Source: Chlamydomonas sphaeroides (Eukaryota > Chlorophyta > Chlorophyceae > Chlamydomonadales > Chlamydomonadaceae). From it: DNA of 64,000 bases. The DNA is taken from assembly GCA_001662425.1 (NCBI GenBank), contig BDDC01000257.1, positions 17,035-81,034 on the forward strand, written 5' to 3'. Of the stretch, positions 10,387-23,024 are shown piece after piece. Under the pieces are notes generated by a model that was not told the DNA's origin, ran no database searches, and saw only the letters and a program-made list of their open reading frames with translations. The translations under genes were made by a program, and so were the position numbers. Every line of letters begins with the position of its first letter. The stretch's first letter is position 1.

Positions 10387-12527
10387 ATGACGTACCCATC
10401 GTTTGCCGTCGCGCAACATGACCCGCTCGCCACATCACAGGATAAACGCAAGCATCTAAACTATCTGGTACACGACTACAGCGAGGTAAGACATGTGTCC
10501 CAAAGGTCTGAGCACTGCCGCGACACCCTCGAAGCAAATGCACATTCGGGCGCCGCCCGAGCGGCCTCCAATAGCTGCACAGGGTCTGGAATATGACCAC
10601 GACACTTGAAGAAAAAGCGATGACGCTGCTGTGAGGGCCGGAGGGCCGGCCTTCCACATACCCTGACGCCCCTCCACCTCCGCAGCATCTAACCAACCTT
10701 GTCCCCGCCGTCCCCACCCGCCCTGCCCAGGAAAACAAACGCGTGTATGGCGACCGGATGCCAACGGCTGGTTCACTGCTACGGCCGGTTCGGGAAACTG
10801 AGGTGCGGCAGAGGCCGGCGGCCGTTGAGCGGCAATGGGGCTGAGGGGCATGGGTACAGCCGAACACCCCACTCGGTGGACACTATCACGCACTTGCCAT
10901 CCCCTGTAGCAACCTTGTACCTCCCCTGCCCCCCGATTGCAGCTACACCAGAGCAGCGTGCGCTACACAGCGCTTGAGGTGAGAGAGGCATGCCCAGCGC
11001 CCTCCTGCCCAGGCGGCGTGCGCGACTACCGCGCCTAGGGCAAACGCGCCCCTCCTTGAGCCTCACACCTACACACGCAACACCCGGATATCTCTCTCCC
11101 ATCCTTCCCATCCTTCCCATCCTTCCCATCCTTTCCATCCATCCTTCCCCCGTGCGCCCTCGCATGCCAGGGCGACGCGGCGGAGTCGCGGCAGATGGCG
11201 TCCCAGGTCAACAACAAGCGCACGCCCACAGGTGGGCGCTGCGGACAGCGCCAACCGCGCACCCGCATTGATACGTGCGGCGCCCACCGCCGAGGTTTAT
11301 GGCAAGCCGTGGGATCTTTGCGCCGGTTGATCTGTGCCGTCCTCTGCGCCCCCGGCCGGCAGGAGCCCCTGCGCGAAGGCTCCCGCGCGACACGCGGCCC
11401 CGCTCCCCAGCTCTCACCGCGCCTCCCCTGCCGTCCCTCCGGGCCCCATCCTCCCCAACCCCCAGGGCAATTCTTCACCACCGTCAACCCCACGCTGCAC
11501 GAGAAGCAGATGCCGCCCGCCACATACGTGGGCCGCAACCTCACGCAGGCGGGTCCCCGCGAGCTGCAACGTGACCTGCATGCGCTCCACGCGGCCGTGG
11601 CCATGTCGCCGCTGAACCGTCAAGCCCATGGATCGTGCAACAAATAAGCAGGCTGCGTGATGTTGGTATCCAGCATGTCTGAGAGCGCCACCTGACCCAC
11701 GCCGCATGGCCGCAGGCGGCGGTGGACACGATGCGAGGCACGGGGCCGCTGGCGGGCGACGCCACGGGCGCCAGCGGCGGCCGCCTGGGCGCCAGCGGGG
11801 GCCTGACCGCGAGCGGCGGCGGCGCCGGCGGCTACGAGGGCGGCTACGAGGGCGAGTCGGCTGCCACCGGGCGCTCGGCCAGCGGCGGCGGAGCGGGGGC
11901 CGGGCCCGGGCCGAGTGCCGGGAGTTCGACGTACGGCAGCAGCGGCGGCGCGGCGGGCGGCGACGGCACGACGACGGGGACGCCGGGCGCGCAGCCGTGG
12001 CTGCTGCCTTGGCAGACGGGCGACCGGAAGATGGGTGAGGCTGGCATGGGCGTGGCTGGGGGCCCTGCTTGGCGGGGTTGGGGCTGCGCGTGGCTGAGCC
12101 ATGGCGCAGGGTGACGCACGTGTCGCCGGTGACGGCCGGGCCGGGTGGGCCATGCGCTCTGCTGGCCATGCAGCCGCTGCCTGAGGACTTGCGTGGCTGG
12201 CGTCTGGAGGCCGGCGGGCCGTCGCTGGCCCGACTGCTGCTGGTCGCAATCGAGCTTGCTTAGCCCGCAGCGCGGCCAGCCAAGGCTTCTACCCGACCCT
12301 GCTTGCCTCCGGGTTCTGCTGCCTCTGCCAGGCCGCGCCATGGCTGATCCTTGGCTGTGGCCCATCCCCTACCGTCTCCTCTCGTCATCTCACACGCGGC
12401 CCGCTCTTGCCTGCGCCCCTCCTATCCGCCCTCCCTGACAGGCCGCGCCATGGCCGACGCGATCCGCAACAAGCGGACACCCATCGGCGCCTTTGCCAAC
12501 CCCGACCTGGCCAAACCCAACAAGTAG
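10387..12527 (+). CDS. unrecognised six-exon protein with duplicated NKRTPxG motif
   Basis: Exons 10387-10485, 10943-10978, 11171-11231, 11466-11548, 11716-12034 and 12442-12527 join in phase to 227 residues ending PDLAKPNK. I do not recognise the family. The first half is charged and ordered in look (DKRKHLNYLVHDYSE, VRYTALE, FFTTVNPTLHEKQMPPATY). The middle, about 65-190, is Gly/Ser-rich. A short motif occurs twice: MASQVNNKRTPTG at the end of exon 3 and MADAIRNKRTPIG in exon 6. No signal peptide or membrane segment is visible. The exon 4 donor is GC (CAG then GCGGGT); without a GC-AG intron the frame cannot be kept. The start could also lie at an upstream exon, because an acceptor-like CACAG precedes codon 19. 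Confidence 0.6.
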
Positions 12528-14690
12528 GCCCAGGATCAAGGCGCGCAGCGGTGGCGGCGTGGGATTGTGAGAAGTGGTGTTGGGGGGGCGAAGCCGGGGG
12601 CCAGGGGCGGCCGCCCGTGGCTGAGGCTTGCCTACGGGGTGGAAGCGGGGCAGTGTACTTGTAGGCTGCAGGGCACGTAAACACACGGAGGCAACGGCAT
12701 TGCCATTGTGAGGTCGCAATCGCTATTGGCGTCCAGCTGAAGTTACGCGCTTTGCGAGTATGGCCGCTGCCTGCCGAAAGGCCGGCAGCAGGAGTAGCGC
12801 AGGGCCGGCTGGGGAGGCAGAGCAGGGTCGTATCAAGGAAAGACCTCGTCATCCCCTGATCAAACAGTCAGGATGTAGCAGCAGCTGGCCGCGATCGCGG
12901 GGGGTGGCGGGTTCATGTGTCGTGAGCCCACCTGCGCGTCGTGAGGGACGATGGCGGTTGGTGGCGGGGTGCTGGTGGGTACCCGGGGCAGAGCCAGAGG
13001 TTCGTTGGGCGTGCCGCAGTAGATTGAGCGAGCTTAGGCATGGCGGCCGCTGGGCCGGACTGACAGGCACGCGGCATGGTGTGAAGTGTTAGTAGCTGGC
13101 CGGCCGGGGCGTGCGTTGCAAGCTTCAAGTGCCGGTGTGGACGTGTGTGAATTGCCACACTCGGGTTTGCCTGACGGCCACACGGTGGCTCGGAGCACGT
13201 GCGCATCCCTGGACATAGGAGGTGCTGGGACAGGGGAGGTCCCAAGCAGACTTCACTTCCTTTCAAGCCCGCCCTTTCACGCAGCAGGCGGTCGGACGAT
13301 CGGTTGCAGTAAGGTGCCCTTTTGCTGAAGAACCAGCGTGGACGTCAGTGGCAGCTGCGATGGGCGCCGTGCCGTTTGACACGACTCGCGGGCTACAGCT
13401 GCGCGCCGTGTGCGCTGCAACCCAGGGCGCTCACTCGCCGTGCGCGCCAACTGCCGCACTTCCTGGCCACACCGAGCCACCGACCCAAGCGCGTGGAGGG
13501 CCCCACCTGCGATGCTGCTGCTGGCCGGCGGTTTGGCGACCTCGCCCCGCTGTTTCGGCGTAGGCCCCGCCGCGGCGACTCCAATGCACACATAAAGTCA
13601 ATCAAGGTTGCAGTGTTGATCTGTTGCTCCTGAGGCGTGTCACCTTCGGCCATCATCCTGGTAGCTCTCTGGGACGCGATCCCTGGTCCCTTCGCCTTGA
13701 CGTATCCCGGGCACGCTCGCATGCAAGACATGGCTGGCACCCTCTGGCACCCTCTGGCACCCTCTGGCACCCTCTGGCACCCTCTGGCACCCTCTGGCAC
13801 CCCGCCTAGCGGCCTCGCGCTAGCACAGCCAGTGGCAGCTAACGCTACCGCCGCGGCCCACCCAGCCAGGCGCGGCCAGGAGGCAGGCCCTCGCTGCTTA
13901 ACTCAGCCCCAAACACCGCTCCGCTTCCGCTTGGCGCAGCCAGAGGCTCAGCCGCTTGCCGCGGCCACCGGGCTTTGACCCAGGGGCGGGGGCGGCGGCG
14001 GCGCCGCTGTCAGCCCTTGCCAGCAGAGGATTCTGTAATGCAGGCGGGAGGGGGGAGGCAGCTCAACGGTGCACCGTACCTTCGCCAACTGCGGCGCGCG
14101 ACGCTCCAAACAACAGAACTCGAGCGCACGGACTGGCAGGCCACCAGCACCAGCACGCGGGCCTGCAGGGGGCTGCCCCAGTCCCAAGGGGATTCCCCAG
14201 GGACAGGAGGCCTCCTGCCCAGGGATACCCGCGGTCTATAGCTTGATTGTCGCGGCCTAGCGGCGGGCCGGACTCGTGAAGCCACATGTCCCTTTCCCCC
14301 GCATCCTGGTGACCTGTTATACCTGTGGCAGGGCGGTGAAAGAACCGGTAGGGTCAGGGGAGCAGGGGAGTTCCAGGTAGCGAAGCGCGTGTGCACGGGC
14401 AGCACGGGCATGGGCGCGCTGCGCTGGTTCTACGAATGGGACACCTCTGCGTGTAACGAAGCACCCCGTGCCGTTCTCAGGAGTTGTGCAGGTCGACGGG
14501 CCACGAGAAGCCGGCCGATCGGCGGTGGTTGGATTTCCGGCTGATACCGGAAGACTTGCTGGCACACCTTCGCCGGTCGCCACTTCGCTTCGCATCGCCC
14601 CATGATTTGACGGTAGCATCTACTTGGTGCACGCACTGTGACTTGTCATACACCTAAAGGACTCCTAGCGCTTGCACTCACAGAACCATC
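12528..14690. other. intergenic, no gene seen
   Basis: About 2.2 kb with only overlapping short frames typical of GC-rich DNA. It contains one 10-bp minisatellite. The part next to 14690 should carry the promoter of the jacalin-like gene. Confidence 0.55.
13734..13802. repeat. 10-bp minisatellite, about seven copies
   Basis: The unit CTGGCACCCT is repeated almost perfectly. Confidence 0.95.
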
Positions 14691-17600
14691 ATGTTCGCTG
14701 CCGCGGCTTTCGTCTTGGCAGTCCTTGTCGCTTCATCACCAGCATCAGCAGCAAGAGTAGGTGTCCCTGGTGCCTGGGCTTACAGTCCTCGCCAGCCCGC
14801 GCTGGCCCGAGCTCATGCAGGAGCTGCCGCGCAACTACGTGGCATCGCACGGGAGCGTCCTAGGCACTTGCAAAGCTCTGAAGATGATATATGGAATTGT
14901 GCGAAGTTTGCGGCACGTTTTCAGGACCCAGCCTTGAAACCGACGGTGCCTACCCTCCCCCTCGCCGCCCCGCCCCCGCTATGCCGCCGGCTTACCAACA
15001 GGTCGGGTCCATAGTAAGAGAGGGGTCATCAGGCACTGAAAGAGTAGAACGGAGCTTGCAGGTCGCGCCGACCGTCATCGGCACCGTTGCGTCCGGCACT
15101 CTGGCCGGCAATGGCGGTGTCGGCACCCAGCCGTGGCTCGTGAACAACAACTGGTGGTTGGACAGCATTTCCTGCAGGTAGGTCAACAGCGTGGCTTTAA
15201 AAAGTGGAGGGTAGGGGCCGGGACAGCGCCGAGCTTGCTGGCCTAGGAAGCGCTTGCTGTCTCGGGGCTGTCTCGAAGGGGCTGATCCGGACGCCTAACG
15301 CGTTGCAGCCTCAGCCTGCAAGCCGCCGCCCTATGCGGATGGGATGGGAGGCGCTTCACATGCTCGCATGGGGCCATGCCAGCTCCCACCACTGCCCCCG
15401 CACGCCCCACCGACGCGCCCTGCCCCGCTCGTCCCTCCTGTGTTGCGCACGTCACACAGGCTCATCTGGTACCGCGCCAGCTCGCTGAACGGGCGCTGGC
15501 CCTACCTGCTGCTCGAGTTCAACATCACCGCTAACAGTGAGACAACCCCGCTGGAGCCGTGTGCCCGGCAAGCGGCTAGCACGATGCACCCCATCCTGGA
15601 GCCCCCAGCCCATTGCACAGCCAGCGGGGCCCAGGCGCCAGGCCCACTGCCGCCGCAGCCGCAGCAGCGAGGCAAGCGGTCACCATCCCGCCGCCTGAGC
15701 ACAGCCCCGGCACCGCCCCCACATGCCGACCCGGCTTCCGCTCCCTGCCCACTCCGTTGGCCCCGTGTGCGAAACCTTTGCGTCCCACCGCACACGCACG
15801 CGCACCCGAGCTCCTCCTCTGGCTCCCACCCCGGCCTCCCCCTCCAGGCCTCAACCGGACCATGTTTGAGCTCGCGTCGTTCAGCGGGTCGCTGGTCAAG
15901 GGCGAGCTGTCGGCGCCCTTTAGCACCCCGCTGCGCCTGGCGGGCGGCGGTGTCGGTGAGCACGAGAGCGATCACGTTTGATTCAAACCCTATAAATACT
16001 TTTACATTCATTCGTCACAGCATTACGTACATACATGTCCTCGGACATAGACAACTCCAGCGAGCGCGCAGCTGCAGCCCACGGCGGCTAGCGGTGGAGG
16101 CGGAGGCTGCGCCGGTCTGGTCCACACCAGCCTCCTAGCACCCACCGCAACCTCGACTGCGTGGCCCGAACTCTGCTCCGGCCGTGCGCCGCTGTGCTCC
16201 AAGTCGCATGCTGCCAGCCCTCCGTACCCAGGCCGAGTGCGCGCAGCGCGGCGCCCCAGCCCCGCGAGCTCCCAACGTACGGCGCCCTCGCCCCCATATT
16301 TGCAGGCCTGTCGTACGTCAGTGGCCTCAGCAGCACCCCGCTGGCGCTGCTCACGGGGCAGGGCTTCCAGTACAACCTCACCTACGACGGCACCTACTAC
16401 AGGCAAGGCAGGGGCAACGGCGAACGGGGACGGAGTGGGGGGGGGGTGCTCGAGGGCGTGTTGGTTTGCCAGCACCTGGTAGAGGCTGGGCTTCGGAGGA
16501 TGGGCAGCGAGGGAGGGCGGGAGTGGCGTCGTGGAGCAGCGGCCGGGCGGGCCAGGTGTCGAGCGTGCGGCGGGTCGCCCAGAGCCGTCACTTACCCGCG
16601 CACCGCCCGCCTGTTTGCCTGCCCGCTCGCACAGGTTCGACAGCAACGACCCGGTGCCAGGTGAGGAGGGCCCTGCCTGGTGTCGCCCCTCACCCATCCC
16701 GTGGGATGGGGGATGCGAGGAGCCGCGCACGGGCGGGCGACGCGCGCCGCTGGGCGCGGCCGGTAGAACCGACTGACCCCGCCCCGCCCCGTCCGTTCGA
16801 ATTCCTGCTGCAGCCGGCACCTTCCAACTGTCGCTGCCGCGGCGCGGCAACGAGTGCCGCGTACGGGCATCGTACAGGTGCGTGCGTGCGTCACGGCGGG
16901 GCTGCGTACCCCGTACGCGCCATTCACGGCACCGGGACCAAGGCACCGGCGCGCGCTGCCGCGAGCCGCGCTCCGAGCCGCGCCTGTTCCGTTGCACCCG
17001 GTCACACCTAGGAGCAGGGGCAGGCCCGGGGCAGGCCCTGGCTGGGCGCCCAGCTTCTGCCCTTGCTGAACCTGCCGCGGCCCGTCGCCGCTGCGACTGC
17101 CGGCCTGCCTGCCCGCCCTCCACAGGGGCCCCTCGCCTTCGCCGCCGCCCCCGAGGCGGCCGCGCACCCCGCCGTCCTCTCCCCCCCGTGAGTCGGGCAG
17201 TACGCGCCGGAAGCCTGTGCTCATCGCCCGCCAGGGGTGATGACATCTCAACGCGGGGTCCGCCCGCCCAACGCAGTGCGCCGCTGTCACCCGCTCACCC
17301 CGCCCCTCCTGGCCCCCGCTCGTCCCGCAGCACCGCCGCTGCCGTGCTCTGGCAACGAGCTCATCCAGGGCCCCTTTGGCTTCGGCTCCAGCGACACCAG
17401 CGTCGCCTGGGACGACGAGCCCTGGTCCGGCTACCGCATCACGTAAGGCCGCCGCCACCGTGGCACCGGTGCATAGTGTGGCCGGGTATAGGCGCGAGCG
17501 GCAGCGCGTAGCATGCGCTGACGCCAGGTTGGCGATGCCCTTCGGCACTCGACACGAGGCCGAAACACCAACACCGCTTGCCGCCGCCGTACATCACAGG

Positions 17601-17963
17601 TCCGTCAACTGGCGCTCCAGCGACTACATGCATGCCGTGCAGTTCACGTACGGCCGCGAGGTCGGCCCCTGGCGTGGCACCGTCACGGGCGGCGACCCTG
17701 GCTCTATCGAATTCCTGCCGGGCGAGGGCATCCTGGGCGCTTCCGTCGGCTGGGACGATCAGGCGGGCTTCGTCGTGGGCCTGCAGTTTGTCACCTCGTC
17801 CGGCCGCGTGCTGACGGCCGGCAAGCCGGCCGCGGAGTGGCCGCGGTCAGCGGTGGCGACCCCCTGCGTGGGGGTGGCCGGCCGGCGGCCGCAGCTGCTG
17901 TGGATGCGCGGCAGCATGGGCGAGTTGGTTGAGACCATCACCTTTGTGTGGGGCAGCCGCTGA
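14691..17963 (+). CDS. secreted protein with Pro-rich linker and jacalin-like lectin domain
   Basis: Exons 14691-14756, 15062-15177, 15460-15536, 15848-15955, 16306-16402, 16635-16660, 16814-16877, 17126-17187, 17331-17442 and 17600-17963 join in phase to 363 residues. Residues 1-21 are a clear signal peptide, ending at the first intron. Residues 23-185 form a domain I do not recognise, with three N-glycosylation sequons (NIT, NRT, NLT). A proline-rich linker (about 186-212) is typical of algal extracellular proteins. The last 150 residues show the jacalin pattern: GPFGFGSSDTSVAWDD, then a WRSSDYMHAVQFTYG strand, an IEFLPGEGILGASVG strand and GLQFVTSSGRVLTAG. A carbohydrate-binding role at the surface or in the wall is inference. 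Exon 5 ends at a GC donor with good consensus (CAG then GCAAGG). Confidence 0.68.
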
Positions 17964-19837
17964 TCGCCGCGGCTGCGACCGGGGGGGGGGGCGAGCCGGC
18001 TGGCGGCGGCAGGCGTGGGTCGCAGCGGCCGCTCGCTGGGGAAGGGGAGTTGGGGACTGGAAAGTAGTGCATGCGGGTAGATGGCTGGCGGGACGGCGGT
18101 GCGGCGGGGGCCGAGAGATGGGGCAGCGATAGGCCTCCCTTGGTGCCGGGCGATGCTCGAGATCAGGCTTAGGTAGTTGTTGGGCAGCGTTGGGTTGTGC
18201 TCCCCATCTGCGATCCGATCCACGCTTGGCTTCAGGCGGTCGTAGTGAAGCAGACGCAGGCAGTGTAGCGCAGAGTAGGCTTAGTATACCAGCGTCGAAG
18301 TCGGAGTAGGCTGGGCGTGCCAGCAACCCAGAAGTAGTGCGGCACCATACGGAGATGAAAGAAGAATAACTCGTTGCGGGCTTCCTAGTGGCCCCTAAGG
18401 GCGCAGTGCGGCTGCACCACCCAGCAGGGATGGGAGGGCAGGCTCCGGCTGAGGCAGGCAGGTGTAGCCGCAGGGTAGGCGCTGCGGGGTTGCTTGAACG
18501 CGTCGCGTCGCGTCGCATTGCGGTTCCAGTCCCCGTTGATGTAAGGGTCGATCAAGGCGGCGCATCTGGGCCGTGTGCGTGTCCGCAGTGCAGTCGGGAT
18601 ACATCTCTGCCATTGGGCGTGTACCCTGCAGCACAAGCGGCGGGCGAGCGGGCGTGGGCCTCGCGGGCCTGGGCCGAACGAGCTCGTGTACGAAACAATG
18701 AAGCCAAACCCCTGAACCTGCGAGCCTGCGAATCCGTGTGTGCGGGTGTCACACGGGCTGGACTCGGTGGGCCCCCAGGTGAGCTGCACAGCCTGTGGCC
18801 TACCGCAGGTCTGACCGTGAGGCCACCACAATGTATTGGCCGCACGGATAGAAGCACAGTCACCCAGGTCACTCAAGTCACCCGACCGGTTGGCCATTGC
18901 CCATTGGGGACTAATGTCACGCGGGCTGGGCGTGACCTCAGCCGGCCGGAAGCTGGCGCAGTCACCCGAATTGCCGAATTCCACTAGGCGCTACCTACCG
19001 CCTTTGGCACCATTCTGGGTGACTTGCCGGGATGCCGGCCGCAAAGCATTTGGAACTCACCTGCCCCCGATGACAAGGCAGATGGCGAGCCCTCTGCCGC
19101 CAATCTGGACGCAACGGACCACTCCGCTACGCATGTGCCGCCCCCGGCGTGTGCTTGACGTCGTGACAACAACCTGCGCAAGCTGCAGCGAGCAGCGCCT
19201 CTTGCAGCGTGAAGCTGCGAGCACAGGTGCCCGGCGGATGAGGGACGCATGAAGCTGCATGGCGAGGCGCAGGCTTCACACCTCCAAGCAGAGCTTGATC
19301 GCCACCCCAAGAGCCCCAGGCGCCGCCCGTGGCCGGCCGGCGCCGCTGACCGCAACGCCACCAGACGCCGCCGGGCGGCCACGCAGCTCGACGGCATTAC
19401 AACGAAGCCCACTCCTCCTTGGCCACGCTCCTCGCCAGCCAACGCCCAGAACCAGAGGCCCCAACGCCCGACCCGCAACTCCCAGTGCGCCGCCCTGCCC
19501 TGCCTCCCCTCGCCACCCCAAACCTACCAGCGCCACCCGCACGCAGCCACCAGCTGACCGGACGCGCGCCCCGCCACCCTGCCGCAGCCTCTGCCCCCGG
19601 CCTCCGACGCCACAGACCCCGCCGGCACCAAACTACCGTACCCCCGGCGCGATGGCGCCCAGGGCGCTCGCGCCAGCTTGCCCCACGCCCGCTGGGCGCT
19701 GCTCCACTCCGCCTCCACCCCTGAACACCAGCCCGCAACACCCACGCAGCCCCCTGCCACCTCCTACGCCGCTGGGCGCCAGGGCCCTCCCCCACCCCTC
19801 CGCCGCGGCCCCCTCCCAACCCTGCGCTCCAGGCCGC
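17964..19837. other. intergenic, no gene seen
   Basis: About 1.9 kb between two convergent stops. A proline-coding low-complexity stretch (19260-19830) is open in several frames, but codon bias and splice sites do not support a gene. A minus-strand TGTAA for the proteasome gene lies inside. Confidence 0.55.
19397..19401 (-). promoter_or_regulatory. putative UGUAA polyadenylation signal
   Basis: TGTAA on the minus strand, about 440 bp beyond the stop of the proteasome alpha-2 gene. Confidence 0.45.
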
Positions 19838-21717
19838 TCACTCCACCTCCTGCAGGTAGTCGCTGACCTCCGCCTCGGTCAGGACCTGGACCAGGGCAGG
19901 TCACGGCGCATCACGCGTCAGAACGGCGACCGCCGCCATGGCAACCACCCTTGCTTGACCGCACAACAGGCCACCACACGCATTCCCTCACAGAGTGCCC
20001 TGTTGGGCGCGTCGTAAGGCGCCTGGCCCCTGCCCCTGCCCCGCGGCGCCCGCTGCGCCAGTACCACCTTGAGTCGCGCCCACCTTGAACTTGCGGTCGG
20101 GCCCGATGACGCCGACCTCAATGTTAGACCCGCTGAGCTGCCCCTCGAAGCCCTCCTTGAGCGTCAGCAGCGCCGTGTGCACCGCGTCCTCAATGCCCAC
20201 CTGCAGGCAGGACGGGATCACAGCAGACGGGCGCGGAGGCTCGCATGGTGCACAGACTGTCTGACGGACATCCAGCACCCAGCGCGGACCCACGGGTGCA
20301 GCCGGAGCGTGCCGCGTACAGGCGCAGCGGCCGCGCGCGGTGCGGGCCGCTGTCAGGTTGCGTGCGTGGCATGTACATGTTCACATCGTTCCATAGTTGA
20401 ACGAGACAGAACAAGGTCAGAGGGGACGCCGCACCTCATCGCTGTAGCGCTTCTCCAGGAAGGCCTTGGCGTTGGTCATGTTCTTGCCGATAGCGGATGC
20501 CTTCCATGCAAAGTAGGAGCCGGAGGGGTCGATCTGGTACAGCTGCGGCCCGTTGTCGTCGTAGCCCGCCATCATGAGCGACACGCCGAACGGCCGCACG
20601 CCGCCCGTCTCTGCGCAGGACGGAATGGTTGCGCGAGCAGGGCGCTCGGTCTCGATGCGGCAGCCATGGCGGGGCCCATGCGACAGACGGGGCAGCGGAC
20701 TGTGCGAGTTGCCGGGAGAGGGATGATGGCGGAAGGGGTCGGCTGGAGCGCCGCCCCGCGCCGCGGGCATTCAGCGTACACTGCGTCAGAGGTAGACCGG
20801 CTGCCTTGGCACTGGGCGGCTACGGTACGCGAAGTCACCGCCGCGGCGACCGTGAGATTAGCTGCTGATGCGTGCCTGGCCGGCGCGCCTGACAGGCGGC
20901 CGCCATACCCCGTGGGCCGGCTTCCGGGGTCAGCCCTGCGAGCCGTGCCGGCCGCGGGGCAGCGGCCGGCGTCGCTCGTTTCGCGGAGTAGCGCTGGCCG
21001 GCGCCAGAGGCACAGCGGCGTCCTGGGTCACGCAGAAGCCAGCGCCCGTCCGCACGGGGGCGCTGGGCCTCGGATCCTTCGGCCGGCTGAGCTGCCCCGT
21101 GCAGATGGGCCCCCTGCTCCCGTTCACGCAAATCCCTGCCACTCATGCACCACAGCTACTCACGTGTAAACTCCTGCATGACCGCGGCCGTCTCGCGCAC
21201 GAGCTGCGCCACGGGGATGTGCTCCTTGTACGTCTGGAAGTAGGCCTGCGCCGTCTTGCGGGCGCGGCGCACGAGGACCCGGAAGTCGGGCCCCATGCCG
21301 CTATACACGACGCCTATTTGCGGCGTGATGGTCATGATTTTCTGCACGGTCGCCTCATCGACGAGCGTGGAAGGCAGCTTCTTCTCGGTGGCAATCACCA
21401 CGCCATCGGTGGCGGAGATGCCGAGCGACGTGGCGCCCGCCGCGACGGCATTCAGCGCGTACTCGATCTGCACGAGCTTGCCGCTTGGGCTGAATGTCGT
21501 AAGCGAGAAGGAGTACTGGGCGGGGGGAGGGGAAGGGGTGCGGCAGGGAGACGGGTAAGGGACGTGGAAGGGCGTACCAGGGCGTGCCGTGACACAAGCT
21601 CCGGCGCAAGAACTGCCTCGCGTATGTCATGCCAAGGTGTGTGCTGCAATCAGGCGCTGCCTGGCGAGCTCCCGAAATGTTAAGTAAGGCACGCCAAGTT
21701 ACCTGCGACTCCGCCAT
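19838..21717 (-). CDS. PSMA2: 20S proteasome subunit alpha-2
   Basis: Exons 21703-21717, 21164-21515, 20435-20610, 20084-20200 and 19838-19885 join to 235 residues, the family's usual length. The N-terminus MAESQ/YSFSLTTFSPSGKLVQIEYA carries the alpha-subunit signature. Later blocks such as GATSLGISATDGVVIATEKK, GVVYSGMGPDFRVLVRRARK, GGVRPFGVSLMMAGYDDNGP and FLEKRYSDE are specific to alpha-2 (PAB1/PRE8). Alpha subunits form the outer rings of the core particle in cytosol and nucleus; they gate the channel and have no catalytic Thr. The five-codon first exon is confirmed by the family N-terminus. Nothing appears broken. Confidence 0.98.
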
Positions 21718-22690
21718 GTCTGCTGGAGCCTCCTAGGTACGGCTGAGGCGCGCGAGGGTATGAGCGTAGTATGGCTCTACAGCAGGGAGCGACACGATGA
21801 GATCTGCCGCGTTCGTGCTGTCTCGCTGTCAAGAAACTAGGCGTTGCGGGGCAAATGACGTGAGACGCGTCCTATGCCGTTGTGTGATAAGCGGGACAAA
21901 TTGGTGCGGTGTGCCGAGTATCGCCTCATGGCAAACCGTGCAGGCACTCGAACCCCACCGCTAACCCCAAGCCAACAACCCCCCGCCTCCAGCAGAGGCC
22001 CCCCTGCGACCAAAGGCAAGCCTCATAGCTCGCCTATGCAAGGCGCGCCACAGGAAGAGTGAGCGTTGGGTAACAAAAAGCTAAGCTATGGGTAGGCTAG
22101 GGAAGATTTTCCCCTGCGCTAGGCAAGCAGACGAGCTTGGTTCACGTGCGGCTTCGCTCAGGAGGTCCTCCTGACCTCGCTGGAGCAAATTTGCAGGTGG
22201 GCCGGACGCAAGACACAGGGTTTACGACTTTCTCAACCGTGGCGGTGCCCCCTGGCCCCTTGGCCCTGTGCGTCACGACGTGGGGGAAGCCTGTGGCCTG
22301 TCCTGCGACGCGCGGGCAACGCACGGGCGGTGAGGTGACGGAGCGCTGTTTGAGGCAGCGCCTTGCTGATCTGCTCTGGTAGATTCTGCCACCGAATGTT
22401 GCACATCTCAACGCACGTCGCCGCTGCTGCCGCTTTCGCTGTTTCGCGGCCGCTTGCGGCAGCCGCTATCACCCCCTCCGCGTTGCGGGTGCCCCGCCCT
22501 CGGCGTTCGGTGCCACCCTGCCCACGTGTCCAGGCCTGGTGGCGCCGCTGGCGGAGGTGGACCTCGCGGCAGCCGAGGAGGTGCGCCAGGGGCCAGGGCC
22601 GAGGGCCACGACGGGGCTCACGGGCCGAGCAAGTGGAGTGGAGTGGAGGGCAAGAGGAGTTGGAGGGAAGGCGTGGGTCGTAGGGCAGTA

Positions 22691-22786
22691 CAGGCCCAGG
22701 CCCCAACCGCTCGCGGCAATGACTCCCATCCCACGCAGAACAGGCCCAGGCCCCAACCGCTCGCGGCAATGACTCCCATCCCACGC
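22691..22786. repeat. 50-bp direct repeat, two tandem copies
   Basis: 22691-22740 is repeated from 22741, identical over the first 46 bases. Confidence 0.95.
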
Positions 22787-23014
22787 CCCTCCGCTTATCC
22801 AACTCCCGGGGCTTGGGGCGCTTACCCTCCCTGCAGGTTCCCGCCGCGTCCCCATTAACCGCGCAGCCTGCAAGTGTGCGACGCTTCCTGCTACCGTTCT
22901 ACACCGCCATTCAAGGACGCCCGCTAACCGGTCGGGTTGCTGAGCGCCTGGGGTGCCAGAGCGGTTGTTGCAAGGTGGTCTCTGCTCCTCTCCTGGCATC
23001 CTTCTGGTTGTAAT

Positions 23015-23024
23015 NNNNNNNNNN
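23015..23024. other. assembly gap (10 N)
   Basis: Ten undetermined bases in intergenic DNA. Confidence 1.

Noticed and set aside
16023..17246. A 407-codon minus-strand frame
   Set aside because: It covers introns and exons of the jacalin-like gene on the other strand and shows no domain or splice support.
20069..21169. A 366-codon plus-strand frame
   Set aside because: It is antisense to proteasome alpha-2, which is certain from its sequence.
21900..21965. tRNA gene, because of a GGTTCGAGT-like box on the minus strand
   Set aside because: The T stem does not pair and no acceptor stem or A box can be placed.
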